Source: an uncultured Clostridia bacterium (GTDB taxonomy: Bacteria; Cyanobacteriota; Vampirovibrionia; Gastranaerophilales; Gastranaerophilaceae). From it: a stretch of DNA of 34,384 nt. Position numbers and translations under genes: made by a program. Below, one piece after another: positions 21,098 to 28,474 of this stretch. How positions within the stretch are numbered: the stretch's first letter is position 1; every line of letters starts with the position of its first letter. The DNA lies in the NCBI GenBank assembly GCA_945946765.1, contig CAMEWS010000015.1, positions 1-34,384 of the forward strand, written 5' to 3'. The notes beneath the pieces were generated by a model. It made no database searches. It worked only from the letters and a program-made list of their open reading frames with translations, and had not been told where the DNA came from.

Positions 21098-22189
21098 ATG
21101 GTGCAAACACAACCAAAATTTAATGTGTCGTTTAAAGAGGATGCCGTACTTGCTATACAAAAACAAGAACGTGGCGCAGTTATTATGATTTTAAATGACA
21201 CAACAAACGCAGAAATTGACAAAATAACTTTCAGAGGATTGGGCGATGTTAAAAAAGCTGATTTTACGGAAGATAATTACGATTTGTTAACATTGGCTTT
21301 TTTAGGCAATCCGTCAAAAGTTATTGTAATCAAAAATGAAACAAACTTTACGGAAACTTTGGCAAAGCTTGACTACTACGATAACTATACGCTTTGTTTT
21401 CCTAAAGCAAAACCCGAAGACCAAACCGCAATTATTAACTATATTAAACAAATAAGAGGAAAAAATAATTATTCAATCGCTGTTTTAGGCGCAGCAACCG
21501 CACCGGATGCACAATATGTTGTTAACTTTACAACAGACGGTATTAAGGCAAACGTAAACGGTGAAGTAAAAGAACTTACGACAGGCGATTATACGGCACG
21601 TGTTGCAGGTGCTTTGAGCGGACTTGCTTCAAGTCGTTCACTTACTTACTTTGAGTTACCTGAATTGGTTGAATGCAATTTATCGGAAGACGAAGACAAA
21701 GACGTAAAAGACGGAAAATTAACGATATTACATCAAGACGGCTCTTTTAAATTTGGTCGTGCGGTAAATTCTCTTACTACTTTAACTGACGGAGTAACGG
21801 AAGCTTTCCAAAAAATAAGAGTAGTAAATACCCTAGATACAATCGCTAACGATGTTGTGGCAACTTTTAGAAAGTATTATGTCGGCAAATATACAAACAA
21901 TTTCACAAATAAAAATCGCTTTATAGGTGCAATAAACTCATATCTTTATGACAGAGCGGTTGAAGGCTTGTTGGAAATTGAAAACGACAATGCAGTTGCT
22001 ATTTCTTACGAAAAAACAAAATCTTATTTGGAGGGCAAAGGCGTTGACACTTCAAAAATGTCATATATCGAAATTTTAAAAGCAAATACAGGTTCAAGAG
22101 TTCTTTTAGACGGGGTATGTTCACCTACTGATGCAATGGAAGATTTGGACTTGGGTATGTACTTATTTCAAGCATTACAAAACGCATAA
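21098..22189 (+). CDS. contractile tail sheath protein
   Basis: This 363-residue protein shows the tail-sheath layout: N-terminal domain, central insertion domain (KVIVIKNETNFTETLAKLDYY, FPKAKPEDQTAIINY), GDYTARVAGALSGLASSRS, and the conserved C-terminal subtilisin-like/stem part with VVNTLDTIANDVVATFRK. It makes the phage a myovirus. Its SD is AGGAG. Confidence 0.92.
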   Translation: MVQTQPKFNVSFKEDAVLAIQKQERGAVIMILNDTTNAEIDKITFRGLGDVKKADFTEDNYDLLTLAFLGNPSKVIVIKNETNFTETLAKLDYYDNYTLCFPKAKPEDQTAIINYIKQIRGKNNYSIAVLGAATAPDAQYVVNFTTDGIKANVNGEVKELTTGDYTARVAGALSGLASSRSLTYFELPELVECNLSEDEDKDVKDGKLTILHQDGSFKFGRAVNSLTTLTDGVTEAFQKIRVVNTLDTIANDVVATFRKYYVGKYTNNFTNKNRFIGAINSYLYDRAVEGLLEIENDNAVAISYEKTKSYLEGKGVDTSKMSYIEILKANTGSRVLLDGVCSPTDAMEDLDLGMYLFQALQNA

Positions 22190-22201
22190 GGAGATTACAA
22201 T

Positions 22202-22630
22202 ATGGCAGGCAAAACAGCAAAAGAGGTTTTAACGGGTTCAAATGCCAAAGTCTTTTTGGACGGTGAAGAATTGGGAACTTGGACAAACTTAGAATTAAAC
22301 GTAACTATAAATTATGAAGACGTGCAAATCGGTTTTGACGTAAAACGCAAAGCTGTATCGTGGCAAGGTGATTTAACATTAAACTGGCAATCTACAAACT
22401 CAATGACGGTTGAAATGTTCAATAAAATCAAAGCAAATAAAGACGTTAGTTTTGTAATCGAAGCCGAAATAACAAGCGATGCAACAGGTGAAACACAATC
22501 ACAAACAATAAACGATGTTACATTTGATACTATACCTTTGGGAACTTGGGAAAAAGGTGCATTGGTAACAAACGAGCTGTCAGGACGTTTTGCGCCGTCA
22601 GAGTTACAAGTAACACAGTTAATAGGATAA
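22202..22630 (+). CDS. tail tube protein (XkdM-like)
   Basis: This 142-residue, beta-rich protein starts MAGKTAKEVLTGSNAKVFLD and has the VNYEDVQIG-type strand, SWQGDLTLNW and a final FAPSELQV, as in Bacillus PBSX XkdM-like tube subunits. The tube is the inner conduit under the sheath. SD AAGGAG. Confidence 0.9.
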   Translation: MAGKTAKEVLTGSNAKVFLDGEELGTWTNLELNVTINYEDVQIGFDVKRKAVSWQGDLTLNWQSTNSMTVEMFNKIKANKDVSFVIEAEITSDATGETQSQTINDVTFDTIPLGTWEKGALVTNELSGRFAPSELQVTQLIG

Positions 22631-22646
22631 TTGCAAAATCCTCATT

Positions 22647-22662
22647 GCCCCCCTTTGGGGGC
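22647..22662 (+). other. GC hairpin between tube and chaperone genes
   Basis: GCCCCC pairs with GGGGGC across a four-base loop. The following T-run is too short for a firm terminator. It could partly stop transcription or protect the abundant sheath/tube mRNA 3' end. Confidence 0.5.
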
Positions 22663-22687
22663 TTTGGGGTTACAACAAGGAGGATTT

Positions 22688-23089
22688 ATGGCAAACTTAG
22701 ACAAATTGTTAAAAAGAATCGAAAAAAATAAAGAAACGGCAAACGAAACAAAAATATTTCCGCTAACTATCGGCGATGATACTTTTGACGTTAAAACTAT
22801 GACCCGTAGCGAAAAACGTGATTTTATTTATGCTCAGGAAGCAGGCAAAGCCAATATGACGGCGGGTGACATCATTAAAAAGATGAAACCTTTTATATAT
22901 AAAGCTCTTAACCTTAAAGAGTTGGCAGTAAAAGCAAAAGATGCAGGGTATATTAATTCATATTATGACGTAATTGAAGCTTTGTTTGAGCCTGAACAAA
23001 TAATTGAAATCATCGCTTTTATAACTGAAATAAACAATGTTTCCGATAAAGATATTACGGAGGATATTGAGCAAACAAAAAAGCCATAG
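22688..23089 (+). CDS. tail assembly chaperone, short form (XkdN-like)
   Basis: This 133-residue helical protein (MANLDKLLKRIEKNKETANE..., TMTRSEKRDFIYAQE, PEQIIEIIAFITEINN) is the gpG-type chaperone that helps wind the tape measure before the tube polymerises. SD AAGGAGG. Its 3' end carries the A-AAA-AAG slip site (23077-23083) just before the stop, so a fraction of ribosomes should make the longer form. Confidence 0.88.
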   Translation: MANLDKLLKRIEKNKETANETKIFPLTIGDDTFDVKTMTRSEKRDFIYAQEAGKANMTAGDIIKKMKPFIYKALNLKELAVKAKDAGYINSYYDVIEALFEPEQIIEIIAFITEINNVSDKDITEDIEQTKKP

Positions 23090-23235
23090 AGGAAAATTTA
23101 GACCTTTTATTATGCGCTTATTATTTGCAAAAAGGTATCACACCCGATGTTATTTTAAATTTAACAACAAGAGAAAAAATATTTTACTTAGCTTCAATAC
23201 AATGGTGGGCTGAAAAACAGCAAGTGGAGAATTAA
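22688..23235 (+). CDS. tail assembly chaperone, -1 frameshifted long form (gpGT type)
   Basis: In the 0 frame, the codons ACA AAA AAG CCA TAG end the short form. The heptamer A-AAA-AAG (23077-23083) is the canonical -1 slippery sequence. After slipping, reading resumes with GCC at 23083 and continues for 50 residues (AIEENLDLLLCAYYLQKGIT... WWAEKQQVEN) to TAA 23233-23235. This second frame has no start of its own, fills the gap to the tape measure gene, and looks like the conserved XkdN/gpT extension. The full product would be about 182 residues. Confidence 0.85.
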
Positions 23236-23238
23236 CCA

Positions 23239-24495
23239 ATGGCACAATACAAAGACATATTTTTACTTGTGGACAAAGTGTCAAAACCTTTACAAAAAAT
23301 TCAAGACAAAATGAAAGGTGTTAATCAGATTTCTGAAAAAACACAAGGCAAATTGTTAAAATTTAAAAACGGACTTGATAAAATCGGTAAAGTAGCTAAA
23401 ACTACTGCCAAAGTTATTGGTACAGTAGTAAGCGCAGTAGGAGTATTAGGCAGTGCGGCACTTGCAGGCGCTAACAAATATGCTGATTACGGTGACAGAA
23501 TTGACAAAATGAGCCAAAAAATCGGAATGTCACGCAAGGCATTTCAAGAATGGGACTATATAATGTCACAGAATGGCGGAAATGTCGAAACCTTGCAAAT
23601 GGGATTTAAAACTCTTACTACCCAAATAGAAGGTGTTCAAAAAGGGTCAAAAGACAGTATCAAGGCTTTTAGAAATTTAGGGGTAAGTGTTAAAGACAGC
23701 AACGGAAATTTTAAAAATCAGGATGCAATTTTTAATGAAACTATAAGAAAATTACAAAAAATAGAAAATCCGACAAAAAAAGCAATGTTGGCAAATCGTC
23801 TGTTCGGTAGAAGTGCGGCAGAATTAAGACCATTGTTGAATCAAGAAGCAAGTGCCGTTGATAATTTAAGAGAAAAAGCAAATTCTATGGGGTTAATAAT
23901 ATCTGATAAGGATATTGAAAACGCTGTAAAATACAAAGATACAATGGACACCTTTTCAAGGTTTTTTGAAGCTAAATTTGCAAGTGTAATGATGAGTGTA
24001 ATGCCCGACCTTACAAATGCATTAGAAAATATAATACAATTGGTTGAAGAAAATCAAGAAGTTTTTGACGGATTAGGTTCGGCAATTAAATGGATTGGCG
24101 GCACAGCGTTACCCAAAGTTATAAAAGGTATATTGTTTACCCATAAAGTCTTTAGTGGTATTGGCGGTTTTATAGGTAATATTTTAGGCAGAATATTGTC
24201 GATACCGACAGCAATCCAAACAGCAATTAACAATATACTAACCGGCATAATTATATTTATTAACAAAATTATCGAAAAAATATCTCAATTATTAAACGGT
24301 ATAAAAAAAGTGCAAGAATGGAGCAGTAAAGAAAGTAAAAAAACAGCCGATGAAGTTGGAAAAGGTGCAACTTCAAGCAGTAGAGTAAATAACACAAAAA
24401 CTATAAACAACAATAATAATAACAGCAGAACTTATAACATAAAAGCAACGGGAGTAGACCTAAAAGGATTGCTTAAAAATAAACATTCAAGGTAA
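23239..24495 (+). CDS. tape measure protein
   Basis: This 418-residue protein sets tail length and is extruded on infection. It has an N-terminal coiled-coil region, a hydrophobic stretch (about 55-80: VIGTVVSAVGVLGSAALAGA), a conserved DRIDKMSQKIGMSRKAFQEW segment, RLFGRSAAELRPLL, and a second hydrophobic region (about 310-345). At 418 residues it is short for a myophage, so a short tail of roughly 60 nm is expected from the usual 1.5 angstrom per residue. No lysozyme or peptidase domain is visible. The C-terminal end has an Asn-rich run. Confidence 0.88.
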   Translation: MAQYKDIFLLVDKVSKPLQKIQDKMKGVNQISEKTQGKLLKFKNGLDKIGKVAKTTAKVIGTVVSAVGVLGSAALAGANKYADYGDRIDKMSQKIGMSRKAFQEWDYIMSQNGGNVETLQMGFKTLTTQIEGVQKGSKDSIKAFRNLGVSVKDSNGNFKNQDAIFNETIRKLQKIENPTKKAMLANRLFGRSAAELRPLLNQEASAVDNLREKANSMGLIISDKDIENAVKYKDTMDTFSRFFEAKFASVMMSVMPDLTNALENIIQLVEENQEVFDGLGSAIKWIGGTALPKVIKGILFTHKVFSGIGGFIGNILGRILSIPTAIQTAINNILTGIIIFINKIIEKISQLLNGIKKVQEWSSKESKKTADEVGKGATSSSRVNNTKTINNNNNNSRTYNIKATGVDLKGLLKNKHSR

Positions 24496-24505
24496 ATGAT
24501 TTATA

Positions 24506-24534
24506 TTGATTAAATTTTATATAATCAATATAAT
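24506..24534 (+). promoter_or_regulatory. sigma70-type promoter of the cargo gene
   Basis: TTGATT (24506-24511), exact 17-bp spacer, perfect TATAAT (24529-24534). Transcription would start near 24541, 10 nt before ATG 24551. This is unlike the phage late element and suggests expression by host RNA polymerase in the prophage state. Confidence 0.75.
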
Positions 24535-24550
24535 AAATTTATTAGTTAGT

Positions 24551-25507
24551 ATGGTATTATTTATGTTTATTGCGTTATTGATTTTAATCGTTCTGGTTGT
24601 ATATTTTGTTAAGCAAAAAAAGAATCAAAGCATTAATACTTTGAATTTTACAAATTCTTGTAATACGAAAGAAGAATACGAAAAACGTAAATTAAAAAAA
24701 ATTGAATTTGCAACAAATGATTTTTACTTTTGGGAAAAATTAAAAATTCCGTCATTTAAAATAAATAAAAATTATTTAAAAAAATGGATTTGCCCTTATT
24801 GTGGACAAAAATTAACTCCTAAAAAAGGAAATACGTTTAAATGCCAAAATTGTAAGCAAAAAATATTTAGAAAAAGAGAAATACTAACTACGGAAGAAGG
24901 GTTATTTACAGAGGAACAAAAAGAGCAAATCAATTTTCTTTGGAGTGAATATCAACAAAGAATCAAATTTTTAGAATGTTATCAATATATGGACAACATT
25001 CTATTGCCAAAACCAACATTAAATGAAATTGGCGAAATTGTTAAACCAAAATTTACAGAAAATAAAAAACAAAACATAAAAACGCTTATAACTTATTTAC
25101 ACTTAGGTTCGCCTGATTTCTATAAAAAAGAAAACATAAATAAACTTAGAGAATCAAGATATTATGAGGGTAAATTTCAAAATATTTATGGCACAGTAGA
25201 ACAATCAACAAATGCCTTTATGAGTGTATTATACATAGATTTAATAGGTGATTATTGCGAATTATATAATGACGTAAATTACACAAAAGACGAGTTAAGA
25301 GAAGACGGTTTTGAAGAATGGTCAGAAGGTTTTATCGCTCCAGCTATATATAGTTATGCTTTTCAAGAAGATTTAACTTTAGAAAAAAATAAAGAAATAT
25401 TTATGTTTAATGCTAACAGTTTAGTTAAATTATTACAATTTACACCACCAATATCACCGGAAGAAGCTTGGCAAAGAATACTTGAATATAGAAAAAATTT
25501 AGAATAA
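24551..25507 (+). CDS. cargo (moron) membrane protein with zinc ribbon, unknown function
   Basis: This 318-residue protein has one N-terminal transmembrane helix (MVLFMFIALLILIVLVVYF), then a Lys-rich segment and a zinc ribbon with CPYCGQK and CQNCKQK, followed by about 200 soluble residues with no recognised fold. It interrupts the tail genes between tape measure and small virion genes, is more AT-rich than its neighbours, and has its own sigma70 promoter and terminator. A TTG at 24506 would place the start inside the promoter, so ATG 24551 is preferred although it lacks an SD. Superinfection exclusion or defence is a guess from context. Confidence 0.7.
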   Translation: MVLFMFIALLILIVLVVYFVKQKKNQSINTLNFTNSCNTKEEYEKRKLKKIEFATNDFYFWEKLKIPSFKINKNYLKKWICPYCGQKLTPKKGNTFKCQNCKQKIFRKREILTTEEGLFTEEQKEQINFLWSEYQQRIKFLECYQYMDNILLPKPTLNEIGEIVKPKFTENKKQNIKTLITYLHLGSPDFYKKENINKLRESRYYEGKFQNIYGTVEQSTNAFMSVLYIDLIGDYCELYNDVNYTKDELREDGFEEWSEGFIAPAIYSYAFQEDLTLEKNKEIFMFNANSLVKLLQFTPPISPEEAWQRILEYRKNLE

Positions 25508-25510
25508 TCA

Positions 25511-25533
25511 AAGCCCCCAAACAGGGGCTTTTT
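25511..25533 (+). terminator. intrinsic terminator after the cargo gene
   Basis: AAGCCCC (25511-25517) pairs with GGGGCTT (25524-25530), loop CAAACA, and the T-run is 25529-25533. Late element P4 begins 5 nt later. Confidence 0.85.
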
Positions 25534-25537
25534 AAAT

Positions 25538-25568
25538 GCCCAATTTGTGAAGGCTTATTATTTATATA
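25538..25568 (+). promoter_or_regulatory. late element P4 (GCCCRATTT class)
   Basis: GCCCAATTT (25538-25546), 8 nt, TTATTAT (25555-25561), 6 nt, predicted +1 A at 25568. It follows a terminator directly, which supports a promoter role. The transcript leader forms AGTTGC/GCAACT around the SD AAGGAG of the next gene. Confidence 0.7.
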
Positions 25569-25604
25569 GGAGTTAAGAATAGTTGCAACCAAAAAGGAGC
25601 AACT

Positions 25605-25859
25605 ATGTTAGAAATCAAAAGAATTTTAAGGACATTCAACAGCGAAATGCTACACAAAATTATCAAAATTGCGGAATTAAACGAGAATGAAAGCACTTTA
25701 ATAAAAGAGTTTTTCATACGAAAAAATTCAAGAGATAACATATGCGAAAAAATGAGCATTTCACGTTCAACTTTTACAAACATTAAAAATCAAGCATTGT
25801 TAAAAATTAAACTGACCTTAATTGTTCTTTTAGACGAAAAGATTAAGCAATTGACTTAA
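25605..25859 (+). CDS. small sigma-region-4-like HTH protein
   Basis: This 84-residue protein begins MLEIKRILRTFNSEMLHKII. Its second half (FIRKNSRDNICEKMSISRSTFTNIKNQAL) has the helix-turn-helix spacing of sigma70 region 4 or related phage late regulators (ArpU-like). It is the first gene of the P4 unit. A role in recognising the late element, for example its upstream GCCC box, is a testable inference. SD AAGGAG is 5 nt from ATG. Confidence 0.6.
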   Translation: MLEIKRILRTFNSEMLHKIIKIAELNENESTLIKEFFIRKNSRDNICEKMSISRSTFTNIKNQALLKIKLTLIVLLDEKIKQLT

Positions 25860-25884
25860 AAGACTAACCAAACAAGAACAGATT

Positions 25885-25916
25885 ACCTCTATACTCAAAG
25901 TATGGAGGTTTTTTTT
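25885..25916 (+). terminator. terminator that also holds the next gene's SD
   Basis: A 10-bp stem (25885-25894 with 25900-25909, one G-T pair) has loop TCAAA and is followed by eight T. The 3' arm contains GGAGG, the SD for ATG 25917/25920. Transcripts that read through would hide this SD in the stem. Confidence 0.8.
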
Positions 25917-26288
25917 ATGATGAATTACGGATATTTTAACCCAATGATGACACCTCAACAAAGATTGTCGCAGTTAGAGCAACAATACTCACAGTTTGGT
26001 CAACAAGTCGGATTTAAAGTTTTGCCCGTTACTAATGTCGAAGAAGCAAACGCTTCGCAAATTGATTTAAACGGAAACCCTGTTTTTTTCTATAACAAGG
26101 GCAAAAACGAAGTTTACATCAAACAATTTAACGTGCAAACAGGACTTGCAGACTTTTATACGTTTACAAGAGTAGAAAATGCAACAAAAACAGAATCAAA
26201 AGACGAATTTAAGCTAATTAACGATAAATTAGACAAACTTTATTCAATTTTAGAAAAACCCAAAAAGGCGGTAAAAAATGATGAATAA
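25917..26288 (+). CDS. small virion-associated phage protein, 123 aa
   Basis: The protein starts MMNYGYFNPMMTPQQRLSQL and continues with a Gln-rich helix and a small beta domain (FKVLPVTNVEEA, NPVFFYNKGKNEVYIKQFN). It resembles short proteins found between tape measure and baseplate genes in gut prophages; their exact role is not known. The C-terminal helix DEFKLINDKLDKLYSIL may form a coiled coil. The start at 25917 or 25920 is set by GGAGG in the terminator stem. Confidence 0.65.
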   Translation: MMNYGYFNPMMTPQQRLSQLEQQYSQFGQQVGFKVLPVTNVEEANASQIDLNGNPVFFYNKGKNEVYIKQFNVQTGLADFYTFTRVENATKTESKDEFKLINDKLDKLYSILEKPKKAVKNDE

Positions 26289-26493
26289 TATAATGCAAAT
26301 GTTTCAAATGTTTAAATGCGCACAAAACCCAATGCAAATGATGATATCAACACTTGGTAATAACCCGCAATTTAATCAAGTAATGCAAATAGCAGAGGGC
26401 AAAAGCCCGCAAGAATTAGAGCAATATACAAGAAATGCTTACAAGTCTTGCGGTCAAGATATAAATATGGTTTTAAAACAGTTCGGACTATAA
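26278..26493 (+). CDS. small Met/Gln-rich phage protein, 71 aa
   Basis: It begins MMNNIMQMFQMFKCAQNPMQ and ends with a Cys-containing helix (YKSCGQDINMVLKQFGL). The Met- and Gln-rich, amphipathic character is shared with small proteins in the same place in other gut prophages. It overlaps the upstream gene by 11 nt. The function is unknown. The following 66 nt carry the palindrome CACCTCAAGGTG and a repeated GGYGTGATTT. Confidence 0.65.
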   Translation: MMNNIMQMFQMFKCAQNPMQMMISTLGNNPQFNQVMQIAEGKSPQELEQYTRNAYKSCGQDINMVLKQFGL

Positions 26494-26559
26494 CCGCTTC
26501 GGCGTGATTTACCACCTCAAGGTGTGATTTGTAATACACAACAAAGAAAAGAGGTAAAA

Positions 26560-27159
26560 ATGGAAGCAACACCACTCACTGCCGCAGATATTGCAGCAGT
26601 AACAGGAAAACACGGTTATGGTTATGACGGTATGAATAGTTGGATATGGATAATCCTTTTATTCTTTCTTTTCAGTAACGGTTACAACCGTAACAGCGTA
26701 ACAGCACAAGAAATGCAACAAGGCTTTGACAATCAATCCGTTATGAGAAAACTTGACGGCATTGCTCAAGGCTTATGTGACGGATTTTACGCACAAAATA
26801 CAAATCTTTTAACAGGTTTTAATGCAATTGGTAAAGAGATTGCAGAAAACAGATTTGCTGCACAAAATTGTTGCTGCGAAACAAACCGCAATATTGATGC
26901 CGTAAGATACGAAAACGCAAAAAACACTTGCGACATAATTACTGCAGGCAATACAAACACTCAAAAAATATTGGATTATTTAACTCAAAACAAAATTGAT
27001 TCATTGAGAACTGAACTCCAATCCGCACAGCTTCAACTTGGTAATTTGTCACAAACAAATACTATTTTGCAAGCTTTACAACCTACTCCAAAACCTGCAT
27101 ACCCTGTACAAAGCCCATACGCTACATATACGGGTTGCGGTTGCGGTCAATTTGCGTAA
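26560..27159 (+). CDS. phage protein with one membrane helix and Cys cluster, 199 aa
   Basis: An N-terminal helix (about residues 27-40: SWIWIILLFFLFS) is followed by GFDNQSVMRKLDGIAQGLCDGFY, a Cys cluster (AAQNCCCETNRNIDAVRYENA), a long coiled coil, and a C-terminal YTGCGCGQFA. This layout recurs in gut prophages near the tape measure and baseplate genes. The role is unknown; membrane or virion association is inferred. SD AGAGG. Confidence 0.65.
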   Translation: MEATPLTAADIAAVTGKHGYGYDGMNSWIWIILLFFLFSNGYNRNSVTAQEMQQGFDNQSVMRKLDGIAQGLCDGFYAQNTNLLTGFNAIGKEIAENRFAAQNCCCETNRNIDAVRYENAKNTCDIITAGNTNTQKILDYLTQNKIDSLRTELQSAQLQLGNLSQTNTILQALQPTPKPAYPVQSPYATYTGCGCGQFA

Positions 27160-27167
27160 TCAACCCG

Positions 27168-27196
27168 GGCAAGGGGTTTTGACCCTTGCCTTCTTT
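27168..27196 (+). terminator. possible intrinsic terminator
   Basis: GGCAAGGG (27168-27175) pairs with CCCTTGCC (27183-27190), followed by TTCTTT. The T-run is interrupted, so it may be partial. Confidence 0.6.
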
Positions 27197-27220
27197 ATAA
27201 ACACATAGAAAGAGGATAAA

Positions 27221-27556
27221 ATGAACAATTGCAATAAAACTTGTCACAAAGTGCAAACAGTAACAACAACAGATACAAACGTTGTATTAACAGTAACAAA
27301 TTCAACAAATATAAGTTCACTGGATTGTTTTAATTTTTCAAGAGATTGTAAATCAATTAGCGATGTAGTTACAGGTTCACCATTGCCTGTTCAAATCATT
27401 GTAAACGGTGTAGCTGTAAGCTTATTAAATAAGTATTCATTACCAATATTGAGCAATAGAGTACCTTACAGGTCGAGAGGTGCTTATGTCGTGCCTAGCA
27501 GCGGCACTCCGTACGTTATTTTGTTCGATACACCTTATTGCAAATGCAATGTTTAG
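27221..27556 (+). CDS. small beta-rich phage protein, 111 aa
   Basis: Starts MNNCNKTCHKVQTVTTTDTN and is rich in Thr, Val and Ser with beta-strand character, ending TPYCKCNV. Paired Cys at both ends may form a disulfide or metal site. It resembles a small conserved protein of gut prophages in the same neighbourhood; the function is unknown. SD AGAGG precedes it. Confidence 0.65.
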   Translation: MNNCNKTCHKVQTVTTTDTNVVLTVTNSTNISSLDCFNFSRDCKSISDVVTGSPLPVQIIVNGVAVSLLNKYSLPILSNRVPYRSRGAYVVPSSGTPYVILFDTPYCKCNV

Positions 27557-27755
27557 CGAAGAACAATTGGCACTTATGGCAAACATAGTGCAGATTTTTA
27601 ATTACATTGAAAATTCACATCAAACAAGTAACGACAAAATAATGTTGGAATTACAAAAACAAAATGAAGTCTATTTGGAAACCTCAATAAAACAAAACAA
27701 CGAAATAATCGAAAGATTGGAAAGGTTAGAAAATGGAAACAATAAGAGAACCTGA
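27549..27755 (+). CDS. small helical protein, 68 aa
   Basis: From ATG 27549 the protein reads MFSEEQLALMANIVQIFNYI and then a Glu- and Lys-rich coiled coil (EIIERLERLENG). It overlaps the upstream gene by 8 nt and the next by 23 nt. The function is unknown. Confidence 0.6.
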   Translation: MFSEEQLALMANIVQIFNYIENSHQTSNDKIMLELQKQNEVYLETSIKQNNEIIERLERLENGNNKRT

Positions 27756-27945
27756 ATTAAACATATCAGAACTGAAAATTGAAGATATTTATGAAGAAGT
27801 CTATAAAATAGCACTTTCAACAGAAGATAAAGCTATTGAATTGCAAGCTTGGAGTTTACTCATAAATTACAAGAAAGACTTGGAATTTAAAGAAACTAAA
27901 GAAAAAACAATGAAAGAGATGATTTCTTCATTAGCGAAATTTTAA
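27733..27945 (+). CDS. small helical protein, 70 aa
   Basis: Acidic and helical throughout: METIREPELNISELKIEDIY at the start, KEMISSLAKF at the end. It has no recognised motif and is co-transcribed with its neighbours. Confidence 0.6.
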   Translation: METIREPELNISELKIEDIYEEVYKIALSTEDKAIELQAWSLLINYKKDLEFKETKEKTMKEMISSLAKF

Positions 27946-27956
27946 GGAGATATAAA

Positions 27957-28415
27957 ATGTACGATTTAAAGAAAGCTGATGAAATATATCAAAAAAAACG
28001 TGAAGAAAATCCAAACTATGACCACGAATTGGTTATGGAATGGAAAAAAGATATGCCAAATCAATTTGCTCAAAAAATGTATGAAGATGAATACGGATGT
28101 CATATTTTTAACAAAGATATGTACGAAGAATCAACAGAGCTTTTTGAGTGGGTTGACGGCAAAGGAACAGGCATTAAATGGTCAATAGATGATATTGTTA
28201 AACTGTCAAATATTAGCTTTGACACAAAGGAATATACAAAATTTGATTATGCATATGTCGTAAATATGCTTTGGTCTGATTATTGCAATGTATTTACAGA
28301 GCCGGGTTATTATTTAAAAATGTCAAAAAATTACTTAGAAGACCCCGATTATTGCGGCGAAGCTTCCGAAAGAGCTTATCACAATGCCGTAAAAAGAATA
28401 AAATACAACCCCTAA
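27957..28415 (+). CDS. phage protein of unknown function, 152 aa
   Basis: The protein begins MYDLKKADEIYQKKREENPN and contains the aromatic-rich WVDGKGTGIKWSIDDIVKL and MLWSDYCNVFTEPGYYLKM. This resembles a conserved hypothetical family in gut prophages, in the same place before the baseplate genes. It is the last gene of the P4 unit; a strong terminator follows. SD AAGGAG. Confidence 0.6.
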   Translation: MYDLKKADEIYQKKREENPNYDHELVMEWKKDMPNQFAQKMYEDEYGCHIFNKDMYEESTELFEWVDGKGTGIKWSIDDIVKLSNISFDTKEYTKFDYAYVVNMLWSDYCNVFTEPGYYLKMSKNYLEDPDYCGEASERAYHNAVKRIKYNP

Positions 28416-28420
28416 ACTTT

Positions 28421-28443
28421 GAGGGCTTGCGCCCTCTTTTTTT
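28421..28443 (+). terminator. intrinsic terminator before the baseplate genes
   Basis: GAGGGC (28421-28426) pairs with GCCCTC (28431-28436), loop TTGC, followed by seven T. Late element P5 begins at the next base. Confidence 0.88.
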
Positions 28444-28474
28444 GCCCAATTTATCAAATGTCATAATAAATTTA
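28444..28474 (+). promoter_or_regulatory. late element P5 (GCCCRATTT class)
   Basis: GCCCAATTT (28444-28452), 8 nt, TCATAAT (28461-28467), 6 nt, predicted +1 A at 28474, the first base of the next gene's ATG. There is no SD, so a leaderless mRNA is predicted. It abuts the preceding terminator. Confidence 0.78.
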
